From Verrucomicrobiota bacterium (GTDB lineage Bacteria > Verrucomicrobiota > Verrucomicrobiia > Opitutales > Opitutaceae): a DNA stretch of 64,000 bases. The notes below the pieces were generated by a model. It ran no database searches, had not been told where the DNA came from, and saw only the letters and a list, made by a program, of their open reading frames with translations. Location of the stretch: the NCBI GenBank assembly GCA_023428905.1, contig JAEYWP010000016.1, positions 1-64,000 on the forward strand, given 5' to 3'. Below, piece by piece: positions 34,479-43,371 of the stretch (positions within the stretch are counted from its first letter, which is position 1; each line of letters opens with the position of its first letter). Made by a program: the position numbers and the translations under genes.

Positions 34479-35741
34479 GTGGGCAAGGTTCGTATCCTGG
34501 TTCTCACGTCGAGCACCGGTGGAGGGCACGACGCCCGGGCCCAGGCCTTCGCGGAGTGGTGTTTCCAGCTTTACCGGCACAAGGTCGACGTGCGCATCGA
34601 GCAGATGCTGGAAAAGTCCTCGGTGGTGAACCGCTCCGGGGTGAGTATCTACAACTGGATACAACGGAACCTGCCGATGCTGCACACCGCGTTCTACACG
34701 GTGGTGGAGGCGCTCAGTTTCCTCAATCGCCGCACCGTCATGCTGGGGCGCGGCTATTACCAGCGGGTGCTGGAGGACTACCGGCCCCACCTTGTCTTCA
34801 GCGTCCACGACTGCCTCAATCGCGGCTACTTCCAGGTGGCGCGCCGCCTCCTCGGGGCGGAAAACGTGCGCTGCGCCACCTACTGCGGCGAATTCTCCGG
34901 CGGCTGGGGCTACAGCATCAACTGGATCGAGCCCTCGGTGGATCTCTACATCTCGCGCACCCCCACCGCCCGCGATTATGCGGTGAAGAAGGGCGTGCCT
35001 CCCGAACGCACCCGCGTGCGCGGACACCTGATGCGGCCGCGCTCGCACCTGGAGGTGATTCCGCGCGAGGAGCGGGCGCAGTTCCGAGTCAAACAGCTGG
35101 GGCTCAAGCCGGATCTTTTCACCGTCTTCCTCGCGACCGGGGGGAACGGGGCAAACAATCATTTCGCCCTCCTGCCCGCCCTCGTGCGCCATGCGGACCG
35201 CTGCCAGGCCATTCTTGTCTGCGGGCGGGACCGCGAGACCTACAATGAGCTGATTCACTGGCGTTCGAGCCACCCGGAATTCAACTGCTACGTGGAGGGT
35301 TATTCCGAGGTGATGCACCTGCACATGCAGGCCAGCGACGCGATCGTCACGCGCGGCGGCACCACCACCTGCGCCAAGGCGCTGCACTTTCGCTGCCCGA
35401 TCATCTTCAATGCCTTCGGCGGCATCATGCCGCAGGAGAACCTGACCTGGAAGTTTTTCCACAATGGCGCCGGTTCGCGGAAGGTGGAGCGGGGAGAGGA
35501 CTTCGCCGAGCTGATCGACACCTGGATGTCGGACCCGGGCCACTACACGACGTACCTGGAGCAGTTTCTCCAGCTCCGCTACGAGGAGGATCCGACGCTC
35601 GTGATCGACGAGGTGGTCGACCTCGCCTGCGAGGCCGCCCGCACCACCGTGCCGCGGCAGGCCTTTCCCCCGCGCAATGGAAACGGCAGCAGCCAGGGTG
35701 GGCCCGCATCCGCGTCCGGGAGCCGGTCGCCCCTGCGCTGA
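34479..35741 (+). CDS. MGDG-synthase/UgtP-like lipid glycosyltransferase (GT28)
   Basis: GT-B glycosyltransferase of 420 residues. The N-terminal STGGGHDARA loop is the mark of monogalactosyl-diacylglycerol and processive diacylglycerol glucosyltransferases, which add sugar to membrane lipid acceptors. The C-terminal donor site has TRGGTTTCAKAL and a QENLTW segment. The last about 40 residues are a low-complexity Pro/Gly/Ser tail. It is the strongest pointer that the cluster product is a glycolipid. It starts with GTG (34479) 2 bases after the SDR stop. Confidence 0.85.
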   Translation: MGKVRILVLTSSTGGGHDARAQAFAEWCFQLYRHKVDVRIEQMLEKSSVVNRSGVSIYNWIQRNLPMLHTAFYTVVEALSFLNRRTVMLGRGYYQRVLEDYRPHLVFSVHDCLNRGYFQVARRLLGAENVRCATYCGEFSGGWGYSINWIEPSVDLYISRTPTARDYAVKKGVPPERTRVRGHLMRPRSHLEVIPREERAQFRVKQLGLKPDLFTVFLATGGNGANNHFALLPALVRHADRCQAILVCGRDRETYNELIHWRSSHPEFNCYVEGYSEVMHLHMQASDAIVTRGGTTTCAKALHFRCPIIFNAFGGIMPQENLTWKFFHNGAGSRKVERGEDFAELIDTWMSDPGHYTTYLEQFLQLRYEEDPTLVIDEVVDLACEAARTTVPRQAFPPRNGNGSSQGGPASASGSRSPLR

Positions 35742-35750
35742 ACGTGCACC

Positions 35751-36947
35751 ATGGTGATCGCCTACCTTTTCACCACGTTTCCCAAAGCGACGGAAACGTT
35801 CCTGCAGCGCGAGATCCTCGCGATGCAGGCGCGGGGCGCGGAACTGCGGATCTACTCGCTCTGGGGCGGCGGGGGGCGGTTCAACGGACATCCGGTCCAC
35901 ACGTTTGGGAAATGGCATCTGCTGCGGCTCTTCTGGCTGATCCCCTGGGTGGCGGTGACGCGGTGGGACGTGATGGGGGAGTTGTTGCGTGGCCTGCTCA
36001 CGCGCCGCCCTCCGGGTTGGATGAACTTCTGGGAGAACATGCTCGGCGCGGGGTTTGCGGGCTGTGTTTACCACGCCTTCCGGCGCGACCCGCCCACCCT
36101 GGTACATGCCGCCTGGAGCGGCGCGCCCGCCACCGCGGCCTACCTGCTGTGGAAATTGAACCGCACACCGTACAGCAGCGCCGCGCACGCCTACGATATC
36201 TACGAACACGGGGGCGACTGGTGGCTGCGTGAAAAGCTGGCACCGGCGCGCTTTGTCCACACCTCCACCGAGATGGGCCGCGCCACCCTGATCGACTACG
36301 GGGTGGACGCCGAGAAGATTCACTGTATCCGGCGCGGCCTTGCCTCCTTCCCCCCGCTCAAGCCGCTGCGCTCCCTCCGCGATCCCCTCCGGATCCTCTG
36401 CATCGCGCGGCTGGTGGAAAAAAAAGGCCTCCGTCACCAGCTCCGGATGTATTCAGCCCTCCGCGACGAGGGCGTGGCCTTCGAGGCCCGGCTGGTGGGG
36501 GAGGGACCGCTCCGCGCGGAACTCGAAACCCTCGCGCGGAACCTGGGCATTGCAGCGTCGGTTCAGTTCACCGGACACCTGCCGAATCCCGAGGTGTGGC
36601 GCCAGCTGGAGTGGGCCGACGTGCTGGTGCACAGCGGGGTGGTCGCCGCCAGCGGCGACCGCGACGGGCTGCCCAACGTGATTCCCGAGGCGATGTCGAT
36701 CGGGGTTCTGGTGCTGACCTCACCCGCCGCCGCCACCACGGAGGCGATTCATCACAACAGCACGGGCCTGGTCGCCGACGTGGCCCAGCCTGCAGAATGG
36801 GTGGCTGCCCTGCGCCGCCTGGCAGGTGACGATGTGCTCGCCGAGCGGCTCCGGGAGGGAGCCCGGGCGTGGGTCGAACAGAACTTTGACGCCCATCACA
36901 ACGCGGCGCGCCTTCACGCCCTTTTTGAAGCAGCGGTCCGTCCATGA
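35751..36947 (+). CDS. GT4 glycosyltransferase (WcaL-like)
   Basis: Glycosyltransferase of 398 residues. The start TTFPKATETFLQREI recalls colanic-acid WcaL and related enzymes. The C-terminal half has IARLVEKKGLRHQL, LVGEGPLR and a donor site with GLPNVIPEAMSIG, with the family glutamate. It is 9 bases after the GT28 gene, and its stop overlaps the next start (ATGA at 36944-36947), so a run of sugar-adding enzymes is expressed together. The acceptor is inferred to be the glycolipid product of the cluster. Confidence 0.87.
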   Translation: MVIAYLFTTFPKATETFLQREILAMQARGAELRIYSLWGGGGRFNGHPVHTFGKWHLLRLFWLIPWVAVTRWDVMGELLRGLLTRRPPGWMNFWENMLGAGFAGCVYHAFRRDPPTLVHAAWSGAPATAAYLLWKLNRTPYSSAAHAYDIYEHGGDWWLREKLAPARFVHTSTEMGRATLIDYGVDAEKIHCIRRGLASFPPLKPLRSLRDPLRILCIARLVEKKGLRHQLRMYSALRDEGVAFEARLVGEGPLRAELETLARNLGIAASVQFTGHLPNPEVWRQLEWADVLVHSGVVAASGDRDGLPNVIPEAMSIGVLVLTSPAAATTEAIHHNSTGLVADVAQPAEWVAALRRLAGDDVLAERLREGARAWVEQNFDAHHNAARLHALFEAAVRP

Positions 36948-37993
36948 TCTACCTCGATTTCACCAAGGGCGGTTCGGGCCGGCACCAATCCGGGCTGATG
37001 CGCGTCAGCCGGCGCTTGCGCGAAGAGTTGGGGGCGGCCGCCACGGCGGTGCGCTGGAGCGAGGGCGGGTGGATCGATGAAGGCGGCCGCCAGCCCTCCT
37101 TCACCGCCCGGGACTGGTTGCTCACGCCCGAGCTGTTTTCGGAACAGGAACGCCCGGGCTTTCGCCGCTTCCTGGAGGAACGCCCGGTGCGCTGCGCGGC
37201 CCTCTTTCACGATGCCATCCCGCTGAAGCTTCCGCACGTCACCTGGCCGCAGAGTGTCGCTCGACATCCTGAATACATGAAGCACCTCGCCACATTCGAC
37301 CGTGTATTTGCGGTCTCGACGGCGAGCGCCGAGGAACTGGAGGGCTTCTGGCGCTGGCAGCGTGTTCGGTCGCGCTGTTCGGTTGTACCGCTTCGCCTGG
37401 GCGCGGATGGGGACGGCAGTGCCCGCGTGGTGAGTCCGCCGGCGCGAGGGAAAACCTCAGCCATCCACCTGCTCTGCGTCGGTATCATCGAGCCGCGCAA
37501 GAACCAGGCTCTGCTCGTCTCCGTGGCAGAGCGCCTGCGTGAGGCGGGATGCGCCTTCCGCCTGGACGTGGTGGGACGGATTAACCCGCACTTTGGGAAG
37601 CCGATCGCCGCCGCCCTGCGCTCCTTGCAGCGGCGGGTGGAGGGAGTCCGTTTTCACGAAGCGGTTTCGGATCGCGTGCTGCAGGGCCTGTGGGAGAACG
37701 CCGACGTGAGCGTCTTCCCGACGCGGGCCGAGGGCTGTGGCCTGCCATTGCTGGAATCGCTCTGGAAAGCGGTACCCTGTGTCTGCTCGGATCTGCCGGT
37801 GTTGCGCGAGAATGCCGATGGCGGCGGCTGCGTCCCTGTGGCGGTGGACGATCAGGCCGCGTGGGTACGGACCTTGCGCGACATCATCGCGGATGGCGCG
37901 CTGCGTGCGCGTCTGGCACGAGAGGCGACGGTGCGGGCATTGCCTGCCTGGAAAGACACGGCGCGAGAGATCAGCCTGGCGCTCGGTCGTTGA
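36944..37993 (+). CDS. GT4 glycosyltransferase, paralogue A
   Basis: Glycosyltransferase of 349 residues with the subgroup signatures LMRVSRRLREE, ALFHDAIPLKL, VGIIEPRKNQALL and FPTRAEGCGLPLLESLWK. These match, in order, segments in the enzyme at 39253-40431, making the two paralogues that face each other across the alpha-oxoamine synthase gene. This subgroup is often found in capsular and O-antigen loci. No membrane segment is seen. It is the last plus-strand gene of the operon that starts at 31255 and is convergent with the oxoamine synthase. Confidence 0.86.
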   Translation: MIYLDFTKGGSGRHQSGLMRVSRRLREELGAAATAVRWSEGGWIDEGGRQPSFTARDWLLTPELFSEQERPGFRRFLEERPVRCAALFHDAIPLKLPHVTWPQSVARHPEYMKHLATFDRVFAVSTASAEELEGFWRWQRVRSRCSVVPLRLGADGDGSARVVSPPARGKTSAIHLLCVGIIEPRKNQALLVSVAERLREAGCAFRLDVVGRINPHFGKPIAAALRSLQRRVEGVRFHEAVSDRVLQGLWENADVSVFPTRAEGCGLPLLESLWKAVPCVCSDLPVLRENADGGGCVPVAVDDQAAWVRTLRDIIADGALRARLAREATVRALPAWKDTAREISLALGR

Positions 37994-38020
37994 GCGGTGC
38001 CCGCGGGAGCCGCTGGCGCC

Positions 38021-39217
38021 CTACATTTTCCGGACCGCGTAGGCCATCGCCTCGGCAATCCGTTCGAGCTGCTCCTCCGTGTGCATGGCGGAGACGGCGG
38101 TGCGGATCAGATCCTTGCCCGGAGGCACCGCCGGCGCGATCGACATGACGGTGAAGACGCCCTTTTCCAGCAGGGCCTGCCAGAAGCGGTAAACGAGTTC
38201 CTTCGAGCCCAGCACGATCGGCACTGCCGGTGTCTCGCTCCCCCAGGTGTCGAGGCCGAGGCCATGGAGCATCTCGCGGTAGCGCTTGGTGTTTTTCCAG
38301 AGTCGCTCGAGGTGCTGCGGCTCACTCTGCATGAGCTCGAGCGAGGCTTTGGCGCAGGCAGCCTGGCTCGGGCTGATGGCGGCGCTGAAGATGGTCTGCT
38401 TCGAATTGGTGCGCAGGTAATCGATGACCTCCTGGGAGCCGGCCACAAATCCGCCCGTGCTGGCGAGAGATTTTGAGAGGCTGCCGCAGATCACGTCCAC
38501 GCGGTCGTTGACGTTAAAGTGGTCCACCGTGCCGCGTCCCTGCCGGCCCAGCACGCCGAGGCCATGGGCGTCGTCCACCACGGTGAAACACCCGTGCTCG
38601 TCCGCGACGTCGAGCAGCTCCGGCAGGCGGGCCACGTGTCCTTCCATCGAATACACGCCTTCGAGCACCATCATCTTTGGTGCCGAGGTGTCGACGGTCG
38701 ACGCCACCTCGCGCAGGTCGAGGGGGTTGTTGTGGGAAAAGCGTTCGACGCTCGCCATGGAAAGGCGGATGCCGTCCCAGAGGCAGGAGTGGATGTTTTT
38801 GTCGGCGAGGATCACGTCGCCCTTGGTCGCAAAGGCGGCGACGCTGGCCAGACACGAGATGTACCCGGCGGCGTGAATGTGGCACGCCTCGCGCCCGAGG
38901 AAGGCGGCGAGCCGTGCCTCGAGGTCCAGGTGATAAGTTCGTGACCCGTTCGAGGGCCGCGCACCGGTGGTGCTGGTGCCCCAGGTCTGCATCGCCGCGC
39001 GACCTGCCTCGATCACCTTCGGGTGGAAAGAGAGCCCGAGGTAATCATTGCTCGAAAGCATGACCATGTCCCTGCCGTCCAGCCGGATGCTGGTGCCCTG
39101 CTGCGCTTCCATGGCATGGTAGTAGGGCGCGTACTTCAACCGCATCTTGGTCGCGTAGTCATCGCGACAGCGGTCGAGCAGGGCTTTCTTGTTTTTCGAG
39201 AAGAGGGAGAACGCCAT
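38021..39217 (-). CDS. Alpha-oxoamine synthase (serine palmitoyltransferase/KBL-like)
   Basis: PLP enzyme of 398 residues in the family that condenses an amino acid with an acyl thioester and loses CO2 (BioF, KBL, HemA, SPT, CqsA). Seen are SNDYLGL near residue 55, GARPSNGSRTYHLDLE, VVDDAHGLGVLG with the cofactor-binding Asp and His, and the PLP lysine Lys249 in GSLSKSLASTGG. The context of acyl-carrier, ketosynthase, SDR and lipid-glycosyltransferase genes favours a sphingoid-base-type (SPT-like) or other long-chain 2-amino-ketone role over biotin or threonine metabolism, since no bio genes or tdh are near. Substrate is inferred only. Confidence 0.8.
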   Translation of the reverse strand: MAFSLFSKNKKALLDRCRDDYATKMRLKYAPYYHAMEAQQGTSIRLDGRDMVMLSSNDYLGLSFHPKVIEAGRAAMQTWGTSTTGARPSNGSRTYHLDLEARLAAFLGREACHIHAAGYISCLASVAAFATKGDVILADKNIHSCLWDGIRLSMASVERFSHNNPLDLREVASTVDTSAPKMMVLEGVYSMEGHVARLPELLDVADEHGCFTVVDDAHGLGVLGRQGRGTVDHFNVNDRVDVICGSLSKSLASTGGFVAGSQEVIDYLRTNSKQTIFSAAISPSQAACAKASLELMQSEPQHLERLWKNTKRYREMLHGLGLDTWGSETPAVPIVLGSKELVYRFWQALLEKGVFTVMSIAPAVPPGKDLIRTAVSAMHTEEQLERIAEAMAYAVRKM

Positions 39218-39252
39218 GGGTCAGCCGGCAACGTTGCTTTTCCCGGTCACGC

Positions 39253-40431
39253 TTAGCAAATCCAAAGCCCTTGCCGACGGGGGAGTGTCTGCATCCAACC
39301 GGTGAGTTCGTCGGCGTAGGCATCCCATGTCTTGAAGCGGCGACGGGCCGCCTCCGCGGCGAGGTGTTCCCGGGTGGGGGCGTCGTCGAGCAGGCGCCGG
39401 ATCGCGCCGGCCAGGAGGCCTGCGGTCATCGCCGGAAGCGTGAGGCAGCCTCCGCCTCGGGCCGATTCACCCAGGGCGCCGTGACCCGAACAGATGCACG
39501 GTTTGCCGCGTGCGACCGACTCGAGTACAGGCAACCCGAACCCCTCCACGAGCGACGGGTAGACGGTGAACGTGCAGCGCGCGTACGCGTCCTCGAGCGT
39601 TGTATCCTCCACCGCGCCGTGAAAGCGGAGTGGCCGGCCGGCGGCGCGCAGGGACGCGATCCGCTGGAACGCGGGTTTACCGGTGACGGCCTGGACGTGA
39701 CCGATCAGCTCCAGTTCAAAATCGGCTCCCGCCTGCCAGAGCGACTCGCAGGCTTCAAGCAGGGCGAGGTGGTTTTTCCTTCCCTCGATGGAGCCGACGG
39801 AAAGCACCACCGGCCGGGGCGTGGCGGCGGGCCCGGCGGCCCAAGGCTTCGGCACGGGAAGGGAGAGTGTCCGTACCGGTGGGGTGTGGCGGAGCCCTGC
39901 CCAGCGCCAATACGTTTCAAGCGCGGCGCGCGAGTCGTCGGATACGGCTGCGATGCCATCGAACGCGGTCAGCTCCTGAAGGTAGGACGGGAAACGCGTC
40001 ACCGTGGCGGAGGGTGTCAGTTCCGGGTGGCTCAGGGCGATCGCGTCGTGGAAGAGAGCCACCCGGGGGCCCGTGCAGTGCTCAAAGACAGGGCGAAGGT
40101 TGGACCCGACCTGTGGAGAGAAAATCTCGGGCACGATCAGACCAGTAGCAGGGGGAAGGGGAGCTTCCACGCGCCGCAGCAGGCGCGAGAGGTGTCCGGA
40201 CCACCGCGCGCGCGCCGGCCAGCGGGAGCCTCGTTTCCGCGAGGGGGCGGTGGCGGCCAGGGTTTGGTTTTCCCAGGCTTCGAGCAGGCGCCAGCGCCGC
40301 CTAAACGGGTCGAAGGTAATGGCCTCCGCCTGGCTCCGCGCCGCAAGGGTCCGGAAGAGGCCGCGGCACACCCGCTGCACTCCGGTCTGCGCCCGGGTGT
40401 GGCTGGTGTGGGACAGGTCGATCAGCAGCAT
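39253..40431 (-). CDS. GT4 glycosyltransferase, paralogue B
   Basis: Glycosyltransferase of 392 residues. Its TGVQRVCRGLFR, ALFHDAIALSH, VGSIEGRKNHLALL and YPSLVEGFGLPVLESVARG segments parallel those of the enzyme at 36944. It is 35 bases upstream of the alpha-oxoamine synthase on the same strand and only 3 bases downstream of the low-GC SGNH gene, so it marks the border where the high-GC glycolipid genes meet the low-GC island. Sugar specificity is unknown. Confidence 0.86.
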   Translation of the reverse strand: MLLIDLSHTSHTRAQTGVQRVCRGLFRTLAARSQAEAITFDPFRRRWRLLEAWENQTLAATAPSRKRGSRWPARARWSGHLSRLLRRVEAPLPPATGLIVPEIFSPQVGSNLRPVFEHCTGPRVALFHDAIALSHPELTPSATVTRFPSYLQELTAFDGIAAVSDDSRAALETYWRWAGLRHTPPVRTLSLPVPKPWAAGPAATPRPVVLSVGSIEGRKNHLALLEACESLWQAGADFELELIGHVQAVTGKPAFQRIASLRAAGRPLRFHGAVEDTTLEDAYARCTFTVYPSLVEGFGLPVLESVARGKPCICSGHGALGESARGGGCLTLPAMTAGLLAGAIRRLLDDAPTREHLAAEAARRRFKTWDAYADELTGWMQTLPRRQGLWIC

Positions 40432-40434
40432 GTG

Positions 40435-41568
40435 CTATTGGACCTGCGTTCCTCCGTTCTTATCGTTCGGAACTGTTCGAGCAAAATGATCTCCCAACAA
40501 TCTCGATAGCCCCGATTCCCGCAGGTGATCACCGTCCGTAAAGTGTGTTTCGTCAACGCGAGCGTTCTCCGGATTGTAAGAGCCAATCACCGGAATATTT
40601 GACTCAGCTCCGAGCGCCCGAACGCGTGCTTCGATGGCGGCGAGATGATTCTGCGGATGGCTCACCATCTTAGGGTAAATGGCAGGATGGTAGGGGGACA
40701 GGATGAGGACGACTTTAGCCTCGCTGTGCAGAAATGCGATCCAGGCTGCGAAGATCTCCCACAAATCTTCGTCCACCGCAGAATACGTTCCGTAGCGGTG
40801 TCTGTCGCTATTTTGTGAATACTGGCGGATTGCCAAGGAGCGTGCTTCGGCCGTGCCTACCTCATTGTGCCCGCCAACGAGCTTGATGGCTCCGTCGCTA
40901 AGAAGGGCAGTGCCTAACGGATCCGTTGGCGACGTTTCCGATACGGAACCCCAATAATGGTGGAAAAGATCGTCCAATCCCTTGAGCACGGCGTCCATGC
41001 TGTACTCCTGACCAGCCCTGGGCTTGACTACGTCTTTCACTCGATCTCGGAAGAGTTTCGGAAAGGGCTCACCTTGCCTTGTTGCAAGCCTAGTCTCCGC
41101 GGCCGTCAATCGGTCGGGGCGCGTTCTCCACATCAAGAAATCCAGGTTGCGGTCAAAGAACCATGGATCCACGATAATTGCCCACATGCGAGGACGTAGG
41201 CTCCGGGATTCGAGAGTTTCGGTGGTGACGAGATGGTCGGGCAAACCTCCCCCTGAGATCGAGAAATTCTGCAAGCGAAAGGGCACAGTGTATTCAGAGG
41301 AAATGAGCAGGCCGTGGCTAGAACCCAGCAGTGCAATGTCGGGAGCGCCCGCGAGTTTTTCGGCGGTAATCCACCGAAGTGTTGCCTCATCCACCTGAGG
41401 GGGAAAAAGCACCGTGCGGCCTGCAACGGTAGCCTCGGCTAAACGCTGCTCGGTCCATGCGCCTCCCCGAACTCCGTCGGGTCGTAGCCTTGTACTCAGC
41501 AGCCAGAGCCCTGCGGCTGTAATCAAAGCGGATCCAACGGCGACGGAGACTGCAGTCGTAAAACGCAC
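40435..41568 (-). CDS. Membrane-anchored SGNH-hydrolase-like protein
   Basis: Protein of 377 residues with a single N-terminal membrane segment (about 5-25) and an exported domain. LLGSSHG (Ser83/Ser84) stands where SGNH acyltransferases and esterases have their nucleophile, NFSISGGG fits the following block, and a late DGDHLRESG gives the Asp-x-x-His-like pair. This resembles AlgX/AlgJ-like partners of MBOAT acetylases. It is 3 bases after the MBOAT gene, so the pair probably transfers acetyl groups to an exported glycan or lipid. Base composition is lower in GC than the genes to its left. Confidence 0.72.
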   Translation of the reverse strand: MRFTTAVSVAVGSALITAAGLWLLSTRLRPDGVRGGAWTEQRLAEATVAGRTVLFPPQVDEATLRWITAEKLAGAPDIALLGSSHGLLISSEYTVPFRLQNFSISGGGLPDHLVTTETLESRSLRPRMWAIIVDPWFFDRNLDFLMWRTRPDRLTAAETRLATRQGEPFPKLFRDRVKDVVKPRAGQEYSMDAVLKGLDDLFHHYWGSVSETSPTDPLGTALLSDGAIKLVGGHNEVGTAEARSLAIRQYSQNSDRHRYGTYSAVDEDLWEIFAAWIAFLHSEAKVVLILSPYHPAIYPKMVSHPQNHLAAIEARVRALGAESNIPVIGSYNPENARVDETHFTDGDHLRESGLSRLLGDHFARTVPNDKNGGTQVQ

Positions 41569-41571
41569 GGC

Positions 41572-43104
41572 TCAAAACTGAAAGTAGAGGAACGGGGAGG
41601 AGCGCGAGAGCGCAGCGATACTGGCCGCAAAGCAAGCACCGGAGACTGCCATTCTCACGTAGTTGAATTCTTCTCCAGAAGCACTCAGGTCCTCGTTCCG
41701 CACAGTGCTGGAAGACACGACGTCGTGTGCGGTTGTACCAAGCCATTTGAGCAGCCACGGTCCGCGTACGGACAAGTATGCAGACACGCAGAGCACGATC
41801 AGCGCGGTCGGTGCGATATGTAGCGTAGGGAACACCCCCCTGGGCCGCACCACGGGCGCGAGATCTTCAACCATGCGCGCCCAACTTACAGGGACCGATA
41901 CGCCGTGGAGCCCAAGCAGACTTTCACTGAGGAGCCTGGCCGTCCCAAGCTCTTCCGCGCGAAACAATACCCACCCGAAGGATACTACAATGACGGTGGC
42001 GGCAGGCGCCCACCAATTTTTTCGGGACTGCGAGTGATCATTTCTCCAGCGTCGCCACAGATGATTGATCACAAGGGCGAGGCCATGACCAACCCCCCAA
42101 AGTACAAAGGTCCAGCCTGCTCCGTGCCAGACTCCAGCCAGCGTCATCGTAGCTAAGAGGTTTATCAGATGTCTTCCGAACCCCCGTCGACTACCGCCCA
42201 AAGGAAAATACACGTAATCGCGCAAAAATGTAGATAAGCTGATATGCCATCGTCGCCAAAATTCGATTACACTCCGGGCGGCATAGGGCCCCATGAAATT
42301 GATCGGTAACCGGAAGCCAAAGAGGAGAGCCAGCCCAAGTGCCATGTGCGAGTAGCCAGCGAAATCGAAAAATAACTGCAGGCTGTAGGCGGTAACACCC
42401 GTCCAAGCTTCGAACAACCGCAAGCGGGAGCCCATTGCCGCAAGCCCGAACGTGCTGTCAGCCACCGGCGCCAGGGTGTCGGCGATCACCGTTTTTTGAA
42501 ATAATCCGAGCGAAAAGAGCACGGCACCAAGCAAGAACTTTCGCTTTCTGAATGCCCACGTGTCGGGGTCTCGCAACTGAGGGATGAACTCTCCGTGATG
42601 AACGATGGGGCCCGCGATCAGCTGCGGGAAAAAAAGTACAAAAAGACAGAACTCAAGAAACCGCACGTCTCGCACCTGCTTCCTCCACGCATCGATGAGA
42701 AAGGCGATCTTTTGGAAGGTGAAGAATGAGATGCCGAGCGGAAGGACAATCCTTTCCAACGTCCAAGAGGTGCCCCACAGGATATTAAAATTGTCGACGA
42801 AGAAATTGGCGTATTTGAAATAACCGAGCAGACCGATGTTCCACGTCAGCCCAACTCCTAAAAGAAAACGCTTGGCCCACATGGACCCGCCGACGGAGAT
42901 GCGACCACCGATTAAATAGTTTACGACGAGAGACGTGGCTAGGATAGGAACAAATTTCCAGTCCCAATACCCATAAAAGAAAAGCGAGGTGAGGCAGAGC
43001 CACGTTACGGCCGATCGCCGGCGGCCGCGTGCAACGAGCGCCCACCATCCGATCCAGACCGTCGGCAGGAAGAAAAAGATGAATTCATAAGAGTTGAAAC
43101 GCAT
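41572..43104 (-). CDS. MBOAT-family O-acyltransferase (AlgI-like)
   Basis: Polytopic membrane acyltransferase of 510 residues, about 10-12 hydrophobic segments. It has the AlgI/DltB-type landmarks: FNSYEF start, GYFKYANFF, LPLGISFFTFQ, PQLIAGPI, EFWRRWHISLSTFLRDYVYFPLGG with His287, and the invariant catalytic His327 in LAGVWHGAGWTF. It moves acetyl (or acyl) groups across the membrane to a partner, here probably the SGNH protein just downstream. An O-acetylated exopolysaccharide or O-antigen is the likely product. Confidence 0.92.
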   Translation of the reverse strand: MRFNSYEFIFFFLPTVWIGWWALVARGRRRSAVTWLCLTSLFFYGYWDWKFVPILATSLVVNYLIGGRISVGGSMWAKRFLLGVGLTWNIGLLGYFKYANFFVDNFNILWGTSWTLERIVLPLGISFFTFQKIAFLIDAWRKQVRDVRFLEFCLFVLFFPQLIAGPIVHHGEFIPQLRDPDTWAFRKRKFLLGAVLFSLGLFQKTVIADTLAPVADSTFGLAAMGSRLRLFEAWTGVTAYSLQLFFDFAGYSHMALGLALLFGFRLPINFMGPYAARSVIEFWRRWHISLSTFLRDYVYFPLGGSRRGFGRHLINLLATMTLAGVWHGAGWTFVLWGVGHGLALVINHLWRRWRNDHSQSRKNWWAPAATVIVVSFGWVLFRAEELGTARLLSESLLGLHGVSVPVSWARMVEDLAPVVRPRGVFPTLHIAPTALIVLCVSAYLSVRGPWLLKWLGTTAHDVVSSSTVRNEDLSASGEEFNYVRMAVSGACFAASIAALSRSSPFLYFQF

Positions 43105-43371
43105 GTGTGGCAGGCCGGCGTATGTTGCGGAGCCTACTGCAGAGCGGCTTCACCCGGGACGCAAGCAGAGTCCTTGAAAGGAGTGTTCGCGGTCAAAGCC
43201 CTCACGCCCGCGCCTGCGTCACGGCTTGGTTTCCCTGTTGCCCTCAAGGCTACAGGCGCCCTCGTCCAGATGAGGAGTGTTCGCACTCGCCAGCGCTCCG
43301 AACACCGAAAATCGTGGGCTACCGTGTCCACGAATCCGGGCCCACGTTTGTCCGGCCCTGGGAAAGTGTTC
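43105..43371. other. Intergenic region between island genes
   Basis: No gene is supported. The short plus and minus frames here have no recognisable content. An 11-base direct repeat GGAGTGTTCGC occurs at 43180-43190 and 43274-43284; meaning unknown. Confidence 0.4.

Noticed and set aside
34458..36437. Minus-strand open frame of 659 codons
   Set aside because: Antisense to two glycosyltransferase genes with intact motifs.
43180..43284. Two copies of GGAGTGTTCGC 94 bases apart
   Set aside because: Only 11 bases and two copies in a low-GC intergenic region; no link to a mobile element.
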